This document shows, in pieces, positions 49,351-58,800 of a stretch of 64,000 nt of DNA (positions are counted from its first letter, which is position 1; the number at the start of each line of letters is the position of its first letter). The notes beneath the pieces were generated by a model. That model saw only the letters and a program-made list of their open reading frames with translations, was not told the DNA's origin and searched no databases. Source of the DNA: Streptomyces sp. WM4235 (GTDB lineage Bacteria > Actinomycetota > Actinomycetes > Streptomycetales > Streptomycetaceae); assembly GCF_001279725.1 (NCBI RefSeq), contig NZ_LGDE01000057.1, forward strand, positions 55,520-119,519, in the 5' to 3' direction. Both the position numbers and the translations under genes were made by a program.

Positions 49351-49944
49351 TCACAGCCCCGCGCGCACCATGTCGACGAAGTACGCGTGAACGCGGTCGT
49401 CGCCGGTCAGTTCCGGGTGGAAGGACGTGGCGAGCACGTTCCCCTGCCGTACCGCGACGGTGTGACCGTCGTACGTGGCGAGCACCTCGACCGAGGCGCC
49501 GACCGACTCTACCCACGGGGCGCGGATGAAGACACCCTCGACCGGGTCGCCGGCTATGCCCGCGAAGTCGATCTGTGCCTCGAAGGACTCGTTCTGGCGC
49601 CCGAAGGCGTTGCGGCGGACGATCATGTCGATGCCGCCCAGCGTCTCCTGGTCCTCGCGGCCGTCCAGGAGCTTGTCCGCGAGCATGATCATGCCGGCGC
49701 AGGTGCCGTAGACCGGCATCCCGGCCCGCACGCGCTCGCGCAGCGGCTCCAGCATGCCGAACAGGACGGCGAGCTTGGACATGGTCGTGGACTCGCCGCC
49801 GGGGATCACCAGGGCGTCGACGTCGGCGAGTTCCTCGGGACGCCGGACCGGCCTGGCCACGGCGTCCGCCGCGGCCAGGGCGATCAGGTGCTCCCGTACA
49901 TCGCCCTGAAGTGCCAGGACACCAATGACGGGGGTGCTGCTCAT
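49351..49944 (-). CDS. pdxT: Glutaminase subunit of PLP synthase
   Basis: Supplies ammonia to PdxS for pyridoxal phosphate synthesis. 197 residues. The class I amidotransferase nucleophile is in [13 protein letters not shown], and the catalytic His/Glu pair is in [10 protein letters not shown]. The oxyanion segment is [13 protein letters not shown]. The ATG at 49944 lies 5 bp after the pdxS stop. Confidence 0.97.
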   Translation of the reverse strand: MSSTPVIGVLALQGDVREHLIALAAADAVARPVRRPEELADVDALVIPGGESTTMSKLAVLFGMLEPLRERVRAGMPVYGTCAGMIMLADKLLDGREDQETLGGIDMIVRRNAFGRQNESFEAQIDFAGIAGDPVEGVFIRAPWVESVGASVEVLATYDGHTVAVRQGNVLATSFHPELTGDDRVHAYFVDMVRAGL

Positions 49945-49949
49945 GCTTG

Positions 49950-50867
49950 TTACCAGCCCCGGTTGGCGTAGCGCTCGGACTCGGGGAGGGTGTCGCAGTT
50001 GATGCCGACCATGGCCTCGCCCAGGTTGCGCGAGGCGTCCGCGATGATCTTCGGGTCGTCGTAGAAGGTGGTGGCCTTCACGATGGCGGCGGCGCGCTTG
50101 GCCGGGTCGCCGGACTTGAAGATGCCCGAGCCGACGAAGACGCCCTCGGCGCCGAGCTGGCGCATCAGCGCGGCGTCGGCCGGGGTGGCGACGCCACCGG
50201 CGGAGAACAGCACGACCGGGAGCTTGCCGAGCTCGGCGACCTCCTTGACCAGCTCGTACGGGGCGCGCAGGTCCTTGGCGGCGGCGAACAGCTCGTTGTT
50301 GTCGAAGCCGCGCAGGCGGGCGATCTCGTTCTTGATCTGGCGCAGGTGGCGGACGGCCTCGACGACGTTGCCGGTGCCGGCCTCACCCTTGGAACGGATC
50401 ATGGCCGCGCCCTCGGCGATGCGGCGCAGGGCCTCGCCCAGGTTGGTGGCGCCACAGACGAAGGGGGTGGTGAACGCCCACTTGTCGGAGTGGTTGACCT
50501 CGTCGGCCGGGGTCAGGACCTCGGACTCGTCGATGTAGTCGACGCCGAGGGACTGCAGCACCTGCGCCTCGACGAAGTGGCCGATGCGGGACTTGGCCAT
50601 GACGGGGATGGAGACGGCCTCGATGATCTCTTCGATCATGTTGGGGTCGGACATCCGGGCCACTCCGCCGTCCTTGCGGATGTCGGCGGGGACCCGCTCC
50701 AGGGCCATGACGGCCACGGCGCCGGCGTCTTCGGCGATCTTCGCCTGCTCGGCGTTGACCACGTCCATGATCACGCCGCCCTTGAGCTGCTCGGCCATGC
50801 CGCGCTTGACGCGGGACGTGCCGATCGCGGACTCAGCGGACTGCGGGGTGGAGGGAAGCGTGCTCAC
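49950..50867 (-). CDS. pdxS: PLP synthase subunit PdxS
   Basis: TIM-barrel enzyme that builds pyridoxal 5'-phosphate from ribose 5-phosphate, glyceraldehyde 3-phosphate and ammonia. 305 residues. Signatures: [37 protein letters not shown]-type segment ([12 protein letters not shown]), and [12 protein letters not shown]. The phosphate-binding [28 protein letters not shown] is near the C-terminus. The start is a GTG at 50867. It forms an operon with pdxT. Confidence 0.98.
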   Translation of the reverse strand: MSTLPSTPQSAESAIGTSRVKRGMAEQLKGGVIMDVVNAEQAKIAEDAGAVAVMALERVPADIRKDGGVARMSDPNMIEEIIEAVSIPVMAKSRIGHFVEAQVLQSLGVDYIDESEVLTPADEVNHSDKWAFTTPFVCGATNLGEALRRIAEGAAMIRSKGEAGTGNVVEAVRHLRQIKNEIARLRGFDNNELFAAAKDLRAPYELVKEVAELGKLPVVLFSAGGVATPADAALMRQLGAEGVFVGSGIFKSGDPAKRAAAIVKATTFYDDPKIIADASRNLGEAMVGINCDTLPESERYANRGW

Positions 50868-50947
50868 GGATTGACCTCACTCGAAGGAAGACGGGTGCTG
50901 CGGTGGTACTGCGGTGAGCAAACCCCCCACGACCAGTCCACTGCAAG

Positions 50948-50984
50948 GGCCAATGAGGAGCCGGTGGCTCCTTCCGATTTGGCC
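50948..50984 (-). terminator. Hairpin after the LemA-like gene
   Basis: Nested stem: outer arms GGCCAA (50948-50953) and TTGGCC (50979-50984), inner arms AGGAGCC (50956-50962) and GGCTCCT (50966-50972). It lies 20 bp past the LemA-like stop and upstream of pdxS. Confidence 0.5.
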
Positions 50985-51004
50985 ATTGGGTACAAGTGGG
51001 GCCG

Positions 51005-51544
51005 CTACGGCCGTTCCGCAAGATCCACCGGAGGCTCGTCGTCCATCTCGAAGGCGAGCGGGAAGGGGGCGTGTCCGGCCAATCGGAACCAGCGGACCTT
51101 GCGGTGCCTGCGCAGCGCGCGGGCCGCGCGTACCGCGTCGTTGTGGAAGCGGCGGGCCATCGGCACCCGGCGGACGGCGGCCGCCAGCTCCTCGGTGGCC
51201 TCCGCGCCGCCGGGAGCGGCCTTCAGCACCTCGACCTGGTCCACGTCGGCGAACACCGCGCGCAACGCCTGGCTCAGTTCGCTCTCGGCCACCTCACGGT
51301 GCTCCTCCTCGGCCTGCCGGGCCCCGTGCGCGGCCTCGTACAGCACCAGCGACGAGGCCGGGTCGAGCACCCCCGAGGTGGCCACCTCCAGCACCACCGA
51401 CGCCCGCCGCACGAGCTGCGCGTCGAGGGCGGCCCGGGCGGCGTCCATCCGCGAGTGCAGGCGGTCGAGTCGACCGGCGGTCCAACTGAGGTAGACCCCG
51501 ATGACGCCGAGGCCCAGGGCAATCCAGACAAGGGTTTCGATCAC
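51005..51544 (-). CDS. LemA-like membrane protein
   Basis: About 179 residues. One N-terminal transmembrane helix (TLVWIALGLGVIGVYLSW) is followed by helical repeats. The pattern AARAALDAQLVRRASVVLEVA and, near the end, RRFHNDAVRAAR and HAPFPLAFEMDDE resembles LemA proteins (short N-terminus in the membrane, three-helix bundle). The start GTG at 51544 is preferred; its ribosome site is weak. Function is unknown. It sits between the PIM genes and pdxS. Confidence 0.65.
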   Translation of the reverse strand: MIETLVWIALGLGVIGVYLSWTAGRLDRLHSRMDAARAALDAQLVRRASVVLEVATSGVLDPASSLVLYEAAHGARQAEEEHREVAESELSQALRAVFADVDQVEVLKAAPGGAEATEELAAAVRRVPMARRFHNDAVRAARALRRHRKVRWFRLAGHAPFPLAFEMDDEPPVDLAERP

Positions 51545-51568
51545 GGGCCGCGACTCTACCTTTCGCGG

Positions 51569-51596
51569 GCCGCCGGGCCGGGCCCGGCCCGGCGGC
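51569..51596 (-). terminator. Palindrome after the mannosyltransferase gene
   Basis: Perfect 28-bp GC palindrome (14-bp arms), located downstream of the GT4 gene and just before the LemA-like start. A second short hairpin (about 51634-51649) lies nearer the GT4 stop. Together they probably end the PIM operon. Confidence 0.55.
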
Positions 51597-51724
51597 GGCC
51601 CCCGGCGGCCGGCGGACGCCATGGAGACGGCCCGGCACCCTCGGGTGCCTCGACGACGCGGCGAGGAGCGGTGCGGTGTGGTGCCGGGCGGCGTGGGTCA
51701 GACAGGATCCGAGAGCCGGCCCGG

Positions 51725-52885
51725 TCAGTCCCGCGAGAAGCCCAGCCGTGCGCGCAGGCCGACGCGTTCGTCCTCCGCGACCGCCGTCGCGCCGTCGGTC
51801 ACCGTTTCGTAGACGGCCAGGATGTCCGCTCCCACCGTCGACCAGTCGAAGCGCCGCACGTGCGCGGAGCCTCGGGTGCTCAGTTCCGCCCGGCGTTCCG
51901 GGTCCCGCAGGAGGGCGATGGCGCCTGCGGCCAGGGAGTCGGCGTCCTCGTTGGTGAAGAGGTCGCCCGCGCCTCCCTGGTCCAGTACCTGCGCGAAGGC
52001 GTCCAGGTCCGAGGCCAGCACCGCGGCCCCGGCCGAGAGGGCCTCGACGAGGATGATGCCGAAGCTCTCGCCGCCGGTGTTGGGGGCGACGTACACGTCG
52101 ACGCTGCGCAGCAGTCGCGCCTTGTCCTCGTCCGAGACCATGCCGAGGAACTCGACGCGGGAGCGGAGGTCGGCCGGCAGCGAGGCCACGGCTTCCTCCT
52201 CGTCGCCGCGGCCGGCCACGAGCAGCCGTACGTCCGGGCAGGCCTCCACGATCTTGGGGAAGGCCGCCATGAGCACGGGCAGGCCCTTGCGGGGCTCGTC
52301 GATCCGGCCGATGAAGCCGAGGGTCTGGCCGCCCCACTCGGCCTTGGGTTCGGCCTTGGCGAAGAAGTCCACGTCGACCCCGTTGGGGATGACGACGGCG
52401 TCCCCGCCGAGGTGTTCCACGAGGGTCCGGCGCGCGTACTCGCTCACCGCGATGCGGGCGCTGATCTTCTCCAGCGCCGGCTGGAGGATCGGGTACGCGG
52501 CGATCATCGCGCGCGAGCGGGGGTTGGAGGTGTGGAAGGTGGCCACGATGGGGCCCTGGGCCGCCCAGCAGGACAGCAGGCCGAGGGACGGTGAGGCGGG
52601 TTCGTGGATGTGGATCACGTCGAAGACGCCGTCGTGCAGCCAGCGCCGTACGCGGGCCGCGGACAGGAAGCCGAAGTTCAGCCGGGCCACCGACCCGTTG
52701 TACGGCACCGGGACCGCTCGTCCCGCCGAGACCACGTAGGGCGGCAGCGGGGTCTCGTCGTCCGCGGGGGCCAGTACCGACACCTCGTGGCCGCTGCGGA
52801 TCAGGTGTTCCGCGAGGTCACGGATGTGGAACTGGACGCCGCCCGGTACGTCCCACGAGTACGGGCACACGATGCCGATCTTCAC
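51725..52885 (-). CDS. pimA: GT4 glycosyltransferase (PimA-type)
   Basis: Probably transfers mannose from GDP-mannose to phosphatidylinositol on the cytoplasmic face. About 386 residues. The N-terminal domain starts KIGIVCPYSWDVPGGVQFHIRDLAEHL, the PimA signature. The C-terminal GT-B domain has GRIDEPRKGLPVLMAAF and the EX7E-like GGESFGIILVEALSAGAAVLAS. The GTG at 52885 overlaps the acyltransferase stop (GTGA). The neighbouring PI synthase and acyltransferase support the assignment. Confidence 0.88.
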   Translation of the reverse strand: MKIGIVCPYSWDVPGGVQFHIRDLAEHLIRSGHEVSVLAPADDETPLPPYVVSAGRAVPVPYNGSVARLNFGFLSAARVRRWLHDGVFDVIHIHEPASPSLGLLSCWAAQGPIVATFHTSNPRSRAMIAAYPILQPALEKISARIAVSEYARRTLVEHLGGDAVVIPNGVDVDFFAKAEPKAEWGGQTLGFIGRIDEPRKGLPVLMAAFPKIVEACPDVRLLVAGRGDEEEAVASLPADLRSRVEFLGMVSDEDKARLLRSVDVYVAPNTGGESFGIILVEALSAGAAVLASDLDAFAQVLDQGGAGDLFTNEDADSLAAGAIALLRDPERRAELSTRGSAHVRRFDWSTVGADILAVYETVTDGATAVAEDERVGLRARLGFSRD

Positions 52886-53787
52886 TGCGCGCGTTCCTCC
52901 AGGTCGTCCAGCCACAGCCGCTGCAGCATGTGCCAGTCCTCGGGGTGCTCGGCGATCCCCTCGGCGAACACGTCGGCGAGGGCCTGGGTCATGACGGCCG
53001 TCTTCTCGACCCGGGTGCCGTTCTTCGGCACGGCCACCTCGGAGTGGATCCGGCCGAACAACTTCGGGGTGTCCCCGTAGTACAGGGTGGCCGGGAGCAG
53101 CACCGCGCCCGTCTGCTGGGCGAGGAGCGCCGGTCCCGCCGGCATGCGCGCCGTGGAGCCGAAGAAGTCCACCTCGACCCCGGAGGCCGACAGGTCCCGG
53201 TCGGCGACCAGGCAGACCAGTCCCCCGGAGCGGAGCCGCCGGGCCAGGGTGCCGAAGGCGGCGCCGCCGCTGTGCGGGAGCACCTCCATGCCGAGGCTCT
53301 CCCGGTAGGCCACGAAGCGGTCGTACAGGCTTTCGGGCTTGAGCCGCTCGGCGACCGTGGTGAGCGGCACGCCGATGTGGCCGGTGGCCCAGGCGCCGGC
53401 GAGGTCCCAGTTCGCGAGGTGCGGCAGGGCGACCACGACCCCGCGTCCGGTGGCCAGCGCCTCGCGCAGGATGTGGTCGTCCTTCATCTCGACGTCCGTG
53501 CCGAACCGCTTCGGGTCCATCGTGGGCAGCCGGAAGGATTCCATCCAGTACCGCATGTACGAGCGCATGCCGGCCCGCGACAGTTCCCGCAGGGCTTCGG
53601 GGGTCGCGTCCGGGACCACCCGGGCCAGGTTCGACTCCAGGCGCAGCACGCTCTTGCCGCGCCGCTTCCAGGCGTAGTCCGCGATCCGGCGGCCGAGGGC
53701 CACCGCCGCGGGCTCGGGGAGCTTCTTCACGCCCGCCCAGCCGAGCCCGTAGAGCCCGTCGACGAGCTTGTCCTGTGCGGCGCCCAT
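52882..53787 (-). CDS. Phosphatidylinositol mannoside acyltransferase
   Basis: LPLAT-family acyltransferase related to HtrB/LpxL and to the mycobacterial PIM acyltransferase (PatA). About 301 residues. The catalytic His-x4-Asp motif is in VVALPHLANWDLAGAW, and a second conserved block is GGLVCLVADRDLSASGVEVDFFG. The protein probably acts at the membrane, acylating the mannose of PIM1 or PIM2. The ATG at 53787 shares one base with the PI synthase stop (TGATG). Confidence 0.88.
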   Translation of the reverse strand: MGAAQDKLVDGLYGLGWAGVKKLPEPAAVALGRRIADYAWKRRGKSVLRLESNLARVVPDATPEALRELSRAGMRSYMRYWMESFRLPTMDPKRFGTDVEMKDDHILREALATGRGVVVALPHLANWDLAGAWATGHIGVPLTTVAERLKPESLYDRFVAYRESLGMEVLPHSGGAAFGTLARRLRSGGLVCLVADRDLSASGVEVDFFGSTARMPAGPALLAQQTGAVLLPATLYYGDTPKLFGRIHSEVAVPKNGTRVEKTAVMTQALADVFAEGIAEHPEDWHMLQRLWLDDLEERAQ

Positions 53788-54446
53788 CAGGCGGCCCCGC
53801 CTTCGGCCGCTGCCGCGTCGGCCTCCGCGGCCTCGCGGCGCACGGTGACCACCCGCTGGATCAGCGTGACGAGGGAGCCCACCGCGACCAGCCACAGGGC
53901 GATCGGCAGGAGCACCCCGATCCAGGAGGGGACGCCGAAGGTCTGGAGCCCGGACAGGCCGGCCGCGACGAGGGTGATCACCAGGCGCTCGGCGCGTTCG
54001 ACGAGCCCGTTGACGGCCACCGGCAACCCGATCGACTCGCCGCGGGCCTTGGTGTAGGAGACCACCTGGCCGCTGGCCAGGCAGAAGATCGACACGGCGC
54101 AGAGCGCGTTGTGGTTCCCGGAGCCCGCGTACCAGAGCGCGAGTCCGCCGAAGATGGCCGCGTCGGCCACCCGGTCGAGCGTCGAGTCGAGGAACGCCCC
54201 CCACCGGCTGGAGACGCCGGCCTGGCGGGCCATGTTCCCGTCGACCAGGTCGGAGAAGACGAAGAGGGTGATGGTGATCGTGCCCCAGAAGAACTCGCCC
54301 CGGGGGAAGAAGACCAGCGCGCCGGCCACCACTCCGGCGGTGCCGATCAGGGTGACGGCGTCCGGGCTCACCCCCCGACGGAGGAGAAATGCGGCGAACG
54401 GCGTGAGAACACGCGTGAAGAATGCACGCGCGTACTTGTTCAGCAT
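53787..54446 (-). CDS. pgsA1: Phosphatidylinositol (phosphate) synthase
   Basis: CDP-alcohol phosphatidyltransferase that condenses CDP-diacylglycerol with inositol or inositol 1-phosphate. About 219 residues with five to six transmembrane helices. The full signature D-x2-D-G-x2-A-R-x8-G-x3-D-x3-D is visible (DLVDGNMARQAGVSSRWG, then AFLDSTLD). The start MLNKYARAFF at 54446 matches the family. It is first in the PIM operon, as in mycobacteria. Confidence 0.93.
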   Translation of the reverse strand: MLNKYARAFFTRVLTPFAAFLLRRGVSPDAVTLIGTAGVVAGALVFFPRGEFFWGTITITLFVFSDLVDGNMARQAGVSSRWGAFLDSTLDRVADAAIFGGLALWYAGSGNHNALCAVSIFCLASGQVVSYTKARGESIGLPVAVNGLVERAERLVITLVAAGLSGLQTFGVPSWIGVLLPIALWLVAVGSLVTLIQRVVTVRREAAEADAAAAEGGAA

Positions 54447-54710
54447 GGCCTTCCCGGAGGGTCGCTGGGCCGCACGGCCACAGCGGCCACCGGCTGGCCC
54501 ATCGTAGCCGGCGCCTCGCGCCCCGGGTGCCGCGCACCCACCGGTTCGCCCCGGACAATCCCCGCGCCGGCTCCACGTCGGCTCCGCGTCGACCGCTCGT
54601 CGTGCTCCGGACGGCTCCGGGTACGACGTATGGACGTGGTGTGACACCGGTGCAAAGCTCGAAGGACCCCGATCACCCTCCTCACCGCGACACCGGGAGG
54701 CACGAGCATC
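54447..54710. promoter_or_regulatory. Divergent region: PI synthase / EF-G-like gene
   Basis: This 264-bp intergenic region must hold promoters for both the PIM operon (minus) and the EF-G-like gene (plus). The ribosome site GGGAGG (54695-54700) serves the plus gene. I see no unambiguous -35/-10 pairs or long repeats. Confidence 0.4.
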
Positions 54711-56906
54711 ATGGGAGCCACATCACACCAAGCCGGGGCCGCCGGCAGGGCGCTGACGGCCGACCGGCCCACTTCCGTACGGAACGTCGTGTTGGTCGGC
54801 CACAGCGGCGCCGGCAAGACCACGCTGGTCGAGGCCCTGGCGCTGACCGCCGGGGCCGTCAATCGAGCCGGCCGGGTCGAGGACGGCTCGACCGTCTCCG
54901 ATCACGACGAGATCGAACATCGTCGCCACCGGTCCGTCCAGCTCTCCCTCGTCCCCGTCGAATGGGGCGGGATCAAGATCAACATCCTGGACACTCCGGG
55001 ATACGCCGACTTCGTCGGTGAACTCAGGGCCGGTCTGCGCGCCGCGGACGCGGCCCTTTTCGTCGTCTCGGCCGCCGACGGGATCGACGGCGCCACCCGC
55101 ATGGTCTGGGACGAGTGCGAGGCCGTCGGCATGCCCCGGGCCATCGTCGTCACCCACCTGGAGGCGGCCCGGTCCGACTACGCCCAGATGACCGGCGTCT
55201 GCGGGGAGATCTTCGGCGCCGAGGACCCGGACGCCGTCGTACCGCTCTACCTGCCCCTGCACGGGCCCGCGGGGCCGGACGGGCACGCCCCCGTCACCGG
55301 GCTGCTCGGCCTGCTCTCGCGGCGCGTGTACGACTACGGCTCCGGGGAACGCGTCGAACGCGACCCGGACCCGGCGGAACTCGCCCTCATCGCCGACGCC
55401 CGCTCCCGCCTGATCGAGGGGATCATCGCGGAGAGCGAGGACGAGAGCCTCATGGACCGCTATCTCGGCGGCGAGGACATCGACCTCAAGACGCTCGTGG
55501 ACGACCTGGAGCGGGCCGTCGCCCGGGGCACCTTCCACCCCGTGCTGATGGCGGCCCCGGCGGCCGAGGGAGCCCGTCAGGGCCTCGGGACGGTGGAACT
55601 CCTCGAACTGGTCACCGGCGGCTTCCCCACCCCCGCGGAACGCGCGCCGCTCGCCGTCACCGCCCCCGACGGTTCCGCCCGCCCCCCGGTCACCTGTGAT
55701 CCCGAGGGGCCCCTCGTGGCCGAGGTCGTCAAGACCTCCTCCGACCCCTACGTCGGCCGCGTCTCCCTCGTCCGCGTCTTCTCCGGCACCCTGCTCCCCG
55801 AGGCGACGGTGCACGTGTCCGGCCACGGGCTCGCGGACCGCGGGCACGAGGACCACGACGTGGACGAGCGGACCGGGGCCCTCTCCTCCCCCTTCGGCAA
55901 GCACCAGCGGCCCCTCGGCCGGTGCATCGCCGGCGACCTGGCCTGCGTGGCGAAGCTCACCCACGCCGAGACGGGCGACACCCTCTCCGCCAAGGACCGG
56001 CCCCTCCTGATGGAGCCCTGGTCGATGCCCGATCCCCTGCTGCCCCTCGCCGTCGAGGCCCACGGCAAGGCCGACGAGGACAAGCTCTCGCAGGCGCTGG
56101 CCCGTCTGGTGGCCGAGGACCCGACGCTGCGGCTGGAGCAGAACCCGCACACGCGTCAGCTCGTCCTGTGGTGCCTGGGCGAGGCCCACCAGGACCTGGT
56201 GCTCGAACGCCTGCGGACCCGCTACGGGGTCCAGGTGGACCCGGTCCACCACAAGGTCAGCCTGCGCGAGACCTTCGGCGCCGAGGCAACCGGCCGCGGT
56301 CGCCACGTCAAGCAGTCCGGGGGCCACGGCCAGTTCGCCATCTGCGAGATCCGGGTCGAACCGCTGCCGGCCGGCAGCGGCGTGGAGTTCGTCGACAAGG
56401 TGGTCGGCGGTTCGGTGCCCCGCCAGTTCATCCCGTCCGTGGAGAAGGGCGTACGCGCCCAGGCCGCGCGCGGGGTCGCGGCCGGATACCCGCTGGTGGA
56501 CGTACGGATCACCCTGCTCGACGGCAAGGCGCACTCGGTGGACTCCTCCGACGCCGCCTTCCAGACCGCGGGCGCGCTCGCCCTGCGCGAGGCCGCCGCC
56601 GAGGCGACCATGCACCTCCTGGAGCCCGTCGCGGAACTCGACGTACTGGTGCCCGACGAGTTCGTCGGCCCGGTCATGAGCGACCTCGCGGGGCGCCGAG
56701 GTCGCGTCGTCGGCTCCGACCAGGCCGGGCCGGGTCGGACGCGGGTGCGCGCGGAGATCCCGGAGATCGAGATCGGCCGGTACGCGGTGGAGTTGCGGTC
56801 CGTGTCGCACGGCACGGGCGGGTTCCGTCGCAGCTACGCCCGCCACGAACCCATGCCACCACAATTGGCGGAAAAGATTCGCGAACAGGCCGAGAAAGGA
56901 ACGTAG
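54711..56906 (+). CDS. Elongation factor G-like GTPase (EF-G2 type)
   Basis: 731 residues with the full EF-G domain order. G1 is GHSGAGKTT (residues 30-38) and G3 is DTPGYAD (94-100). The G4 motif NKxD is replaced by THLE (148-151), and the switch I Thr region reads RRHRSVQLSL. Domains II to V follow, with GGHGQFAICEIRVEPL and SVPRQFIPSVEKG. Such EF-G2 proteins in mycobacteria bind GTP but show no ribosome-dependent GTPase. The ATG at 54711 follows GGGAGG. Its role may be ribosome-associated. Confidence 0.9.
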   Translation: MGATSHQAGAAGRALTADRPTSVRNVVLVGHSGAGKTTLVEALALTAGAVNRAGRVEDGSTVSDHDEIEHRRHRSVQLSLVPVEWGGIKINILDTPGYADFVGELRAGLRAADAALFVVSAADGIDGATRMVWDECEAVGMPRAIVVTHLEAARSDYAQMTGVCGEIFGAEDPDAVVPLYLPLHGPAGPDGHAPVTGLLGLLSRRVYDYGSGERVERDPDPAELALIADARSRLIEGIIAESEDESLMDRYLGGEDIDLKTLVDDLERAVARGTFHPVLMAAPAAEGARQGLGTVELLELVTGGFPTPAERAPLAVTAPDGSARPPVTCDPEGPLVAEVVKTSSDPYVGRVSLVRVFSGTLLPEATVHVSGHGLADRGHEDHDVDERTGALSSPFGKHQRPLGRCIAGDLACVAKLTHAETGDTLSAKDRPLLMEPWSMPDPLLPLAVEAHGKADEDKLSQALARLVAEDPTLRLEQNPHTRQLVLWCLGEAHQDLVLERLRTRYGVQVDPVHHKVSLRETFGAEATGRGRHVKQSGGHGQFAICEIRVEPLPAGSGVEFVDKVVGGSVPRQFIPSVEKGVRAQAARGVAAGYPLVDVRITLLDGKAHSVDSSDAAFQTAGALALREAAAEATMHLLEPVAELDVLVPDEFVGPVMSDLAGRRGRVVGSDQAGPGRTRVRAEIPEIEIGRYAVELRSVSHGTGGFRRSYARHEPMPPQLAEKIREQAEKGT

Positions 56907-57076
56907 TTGACATAGCGCTGCGGCGACCGCCCACCCAACCGGCTTGCGGTGGGCGGTATTTCCCTGTCCCATGACCATGGGGCAGGCTGCGCCGATAGGC
57001 TTTTCGGCGGCGCGGGGCAGGACGACGGCAGGCGCGAGCCGGCAGTGGGCACAGGCGCACGGTGATGGGGGCAACG

Positions 57077-58729
57077 GTGGCGGACGACGGTTTCGACTTC
57101 AGGCCCGGGGCGCAGGTTCCGCTCCAGGGAGGCGGTGGGCAGACCGCCGCGACCAACGCACTGGCGTCCGCCGCGTACCGCGACGGCAAGCTGGAGGAGA
57201 TCCTCAAGGCCAACAACGACCTCCACGAGTCGAAGGTCAAGGCCCCCAAGATCTCCCTCTTCGAACCCAATCTGGGCGAGGCCTTCTGCCGCGCGGTCGA
57301 GGTGCGCACCCTCGGCGCCGGCCGCAAGCCGCTCATCCAGTCCTTCGGCGCCGACCCGCAGACCGTCGTCGAGCACTGCCTGGCAGCTTCCCGCATCCGC
57401 AAGGAGCGCGACCGCAAGCTGCGCATGATCGTGCTGGTCTGCGGGGTGATCTTCCTGCCCGGGCTGCTGCTGTGGCTGGGCCTCTTCCAGCTCCGCAAGT
57501 CCCTGGGCAAGGGCGAGGGCAAGCGGTCCTGGCTGGTCACCGCCCTGCTCGTGGGCGTCGCCGTCGTGGTGGCGGTGTTGATGTTCCGGTTGCCCTTCAC
57601 CGGGTTCCTCGGGATATACCTGCGGGCGATGATCATCGCGCCGGCGTTGGGCTGGTTCCTGGCCCGGCGGATCTGCGAGGCCACCGCCGTCGACATGCGT
57701 TCCCGCTGGGACGGACTGCTGGGCGGCGGGGGCGTCGCCGCCAAGATCCCCGAGGCGGTGCCGGGCAACCCCGACGAGAAGGCCCGTGAGGACCTGCGCC
57801 ACCAACTGGCGAAGCTCACCGCCGAGGACCGCAGCAACTCCGCCTTCTACGCCGGTCCCAAGGGGATCCTCGGCATGGGCACCCGCTGGGGCAGCTGGCA
57901 GATGGCCGAGGAGCTGACCCCGAGGACCGAGGGCGCCGACATCCACCCCTTCCGCAGCTGGGACGTCATACGCGCGATCGACACCCAGCTCCGCAAGCTG
58001 GAGCGCGGCCCGCTGCACACGGGGGGCTTCCCGACCGCGTCGATCCAGCACTGGATCGTCACCCCGATCGGCGAGGGCGCGGCCGAGGTGGCCCGGCCCA
58101 CCGGCGAGGACGTGGACACCTTCCTGGTGAAGCCGCACGAGATCACCCGGATCTGCAACGAGCAGCAGTTCAGCGCCGGCAACCGGCACTATCTGGGCAT
58201 CCAGTACCCGCTCTGGGACGGGCAGCTCGTCATCACGATGCTGGTGACGGTCACGGTGCTCTACAAGACCCTGCGGGTGGACGTCACCGCCCACGCCCTG
58301 GGTCCCGTGCACGGTCTGTTCACCACGAAGTCCGCGCCCAAGACGGTCGAGGTGGCCAAGTCCGTCCGCTTCTGGGAGACCGTGGAGCGACAGCTCCCGC
58401 TGGTGGACGCGACGGAGGTCGTCCGTCTGGCCGTGCGTGCCTCGCTGACCTGGTACCCGCCGGTCCTGGAGTACTTCGGCGGCAAGCTGATCCTGCCCGA
58501 GCCGTTCGGGTTGCGGCACGTGTGGGCCGGTTCGATGTGGCGCCACCGCTTCATGGCGGACGATGCCCTGCGCACCGTGGCCCCGGTCCTGCGGTCGGTG
58601 CACACCGCCGCGTTCAAGGTCCTGGAGGAGAACGGCGTCGACACGGACCGCTTCACCAACCGTTCCTCGATCATGAGCGGCCTGATCCAGGAGCCGTCGC
58701 CGCGCAAGGCGGACGTCTACGACGCGTAG
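57077..58729 (+). CDS. Unrecognised conserved membrane protein
   Basis: About 550 residues from the GTG at 57077, which has GGGGG 5 bp upstream; an ATG at 57065 would add four residues. The N-terminal 120 residues are soluble and include a Gly/Gln-rich turn (PLQGGGGQTAATNALASAAY). Two to three transmembrane helices follow (MIVLVCGVIFLPGLLLWLGLF, WLVTALLVGVAVVVAVLMF, FLGIYLRAMIIAPALGWFLA). A large C-terminal domain of about 330 residues has one more hydrophobic stretch (LVITMLVTVTVLY). I recognise no enzymatic motif. It is co-directional with the EF-G-like gene, 170 bp downstream. Confidence 0.75.
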   Translation: MADDGFDFRPGAQVPLQGGGGQTAATNALASAAYRDGKLEEILKANNDLHESKVKAPKISLFEPNLGEAFCRAVEVRTLGAGRKPLIQSFGADPQTVVEHCLAASRIRKERDRKLRMIVLVCGVIFLPGLLLWLGLFQLRKSLGKGEGKRSWLVTALLVGVAVVVAVLMFRLPFTGFLGIYLRAMIIAPALGWFLARRICEATAVDMRSRWDGLLGGGGVAAKIPEAVPGNPDEKAREDLRHQLAKLTAEDRSNSAFYAGPKGILGMGTRWGSWQMAEELTPRTEGADIHPFRSWDVIRAIDTQLRKLERGPLHTGGFPTASIQHWIVTPIGEGAAEVARPTGEDVDTFLVKPHEITRICNEQQFSAGNRHYLGIQYPLWDGQLVITMLVTVTVLYKTLRVDVTAHALGPVHGLFTTKSAPKTVEVAKSVRFWETVERQLPLVDATEVVRLAVRASLTWYPPVLEYFGGKLILPEPFGLRHVWAGSMWRHRFMADDALRTVAPVLRSVHTAAFKVLEENGVDTDRFTNRSSIMSGLIQEPSPRKADVYDA

Positions 58730-58750
58730 GCGCGGACGGTACGACGTGGG

Positions 58751-58792
58751 GGCCGGCCGGTCCGGGGGCGCGCGCCCCCGGACCGGCCGGCC
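58751..58792. terminator. Bidirectional terminator, 42-bp palindrome
   Basis: Perfect palindrome with 21-nt arms (58751-58771 and 58772-58792), between the convergent membrane protein gene and the HIT gene, 8 bp past the HIT stop. Confidence 0.85.
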
Positions 58793-58800
58793 TTCGCGTC

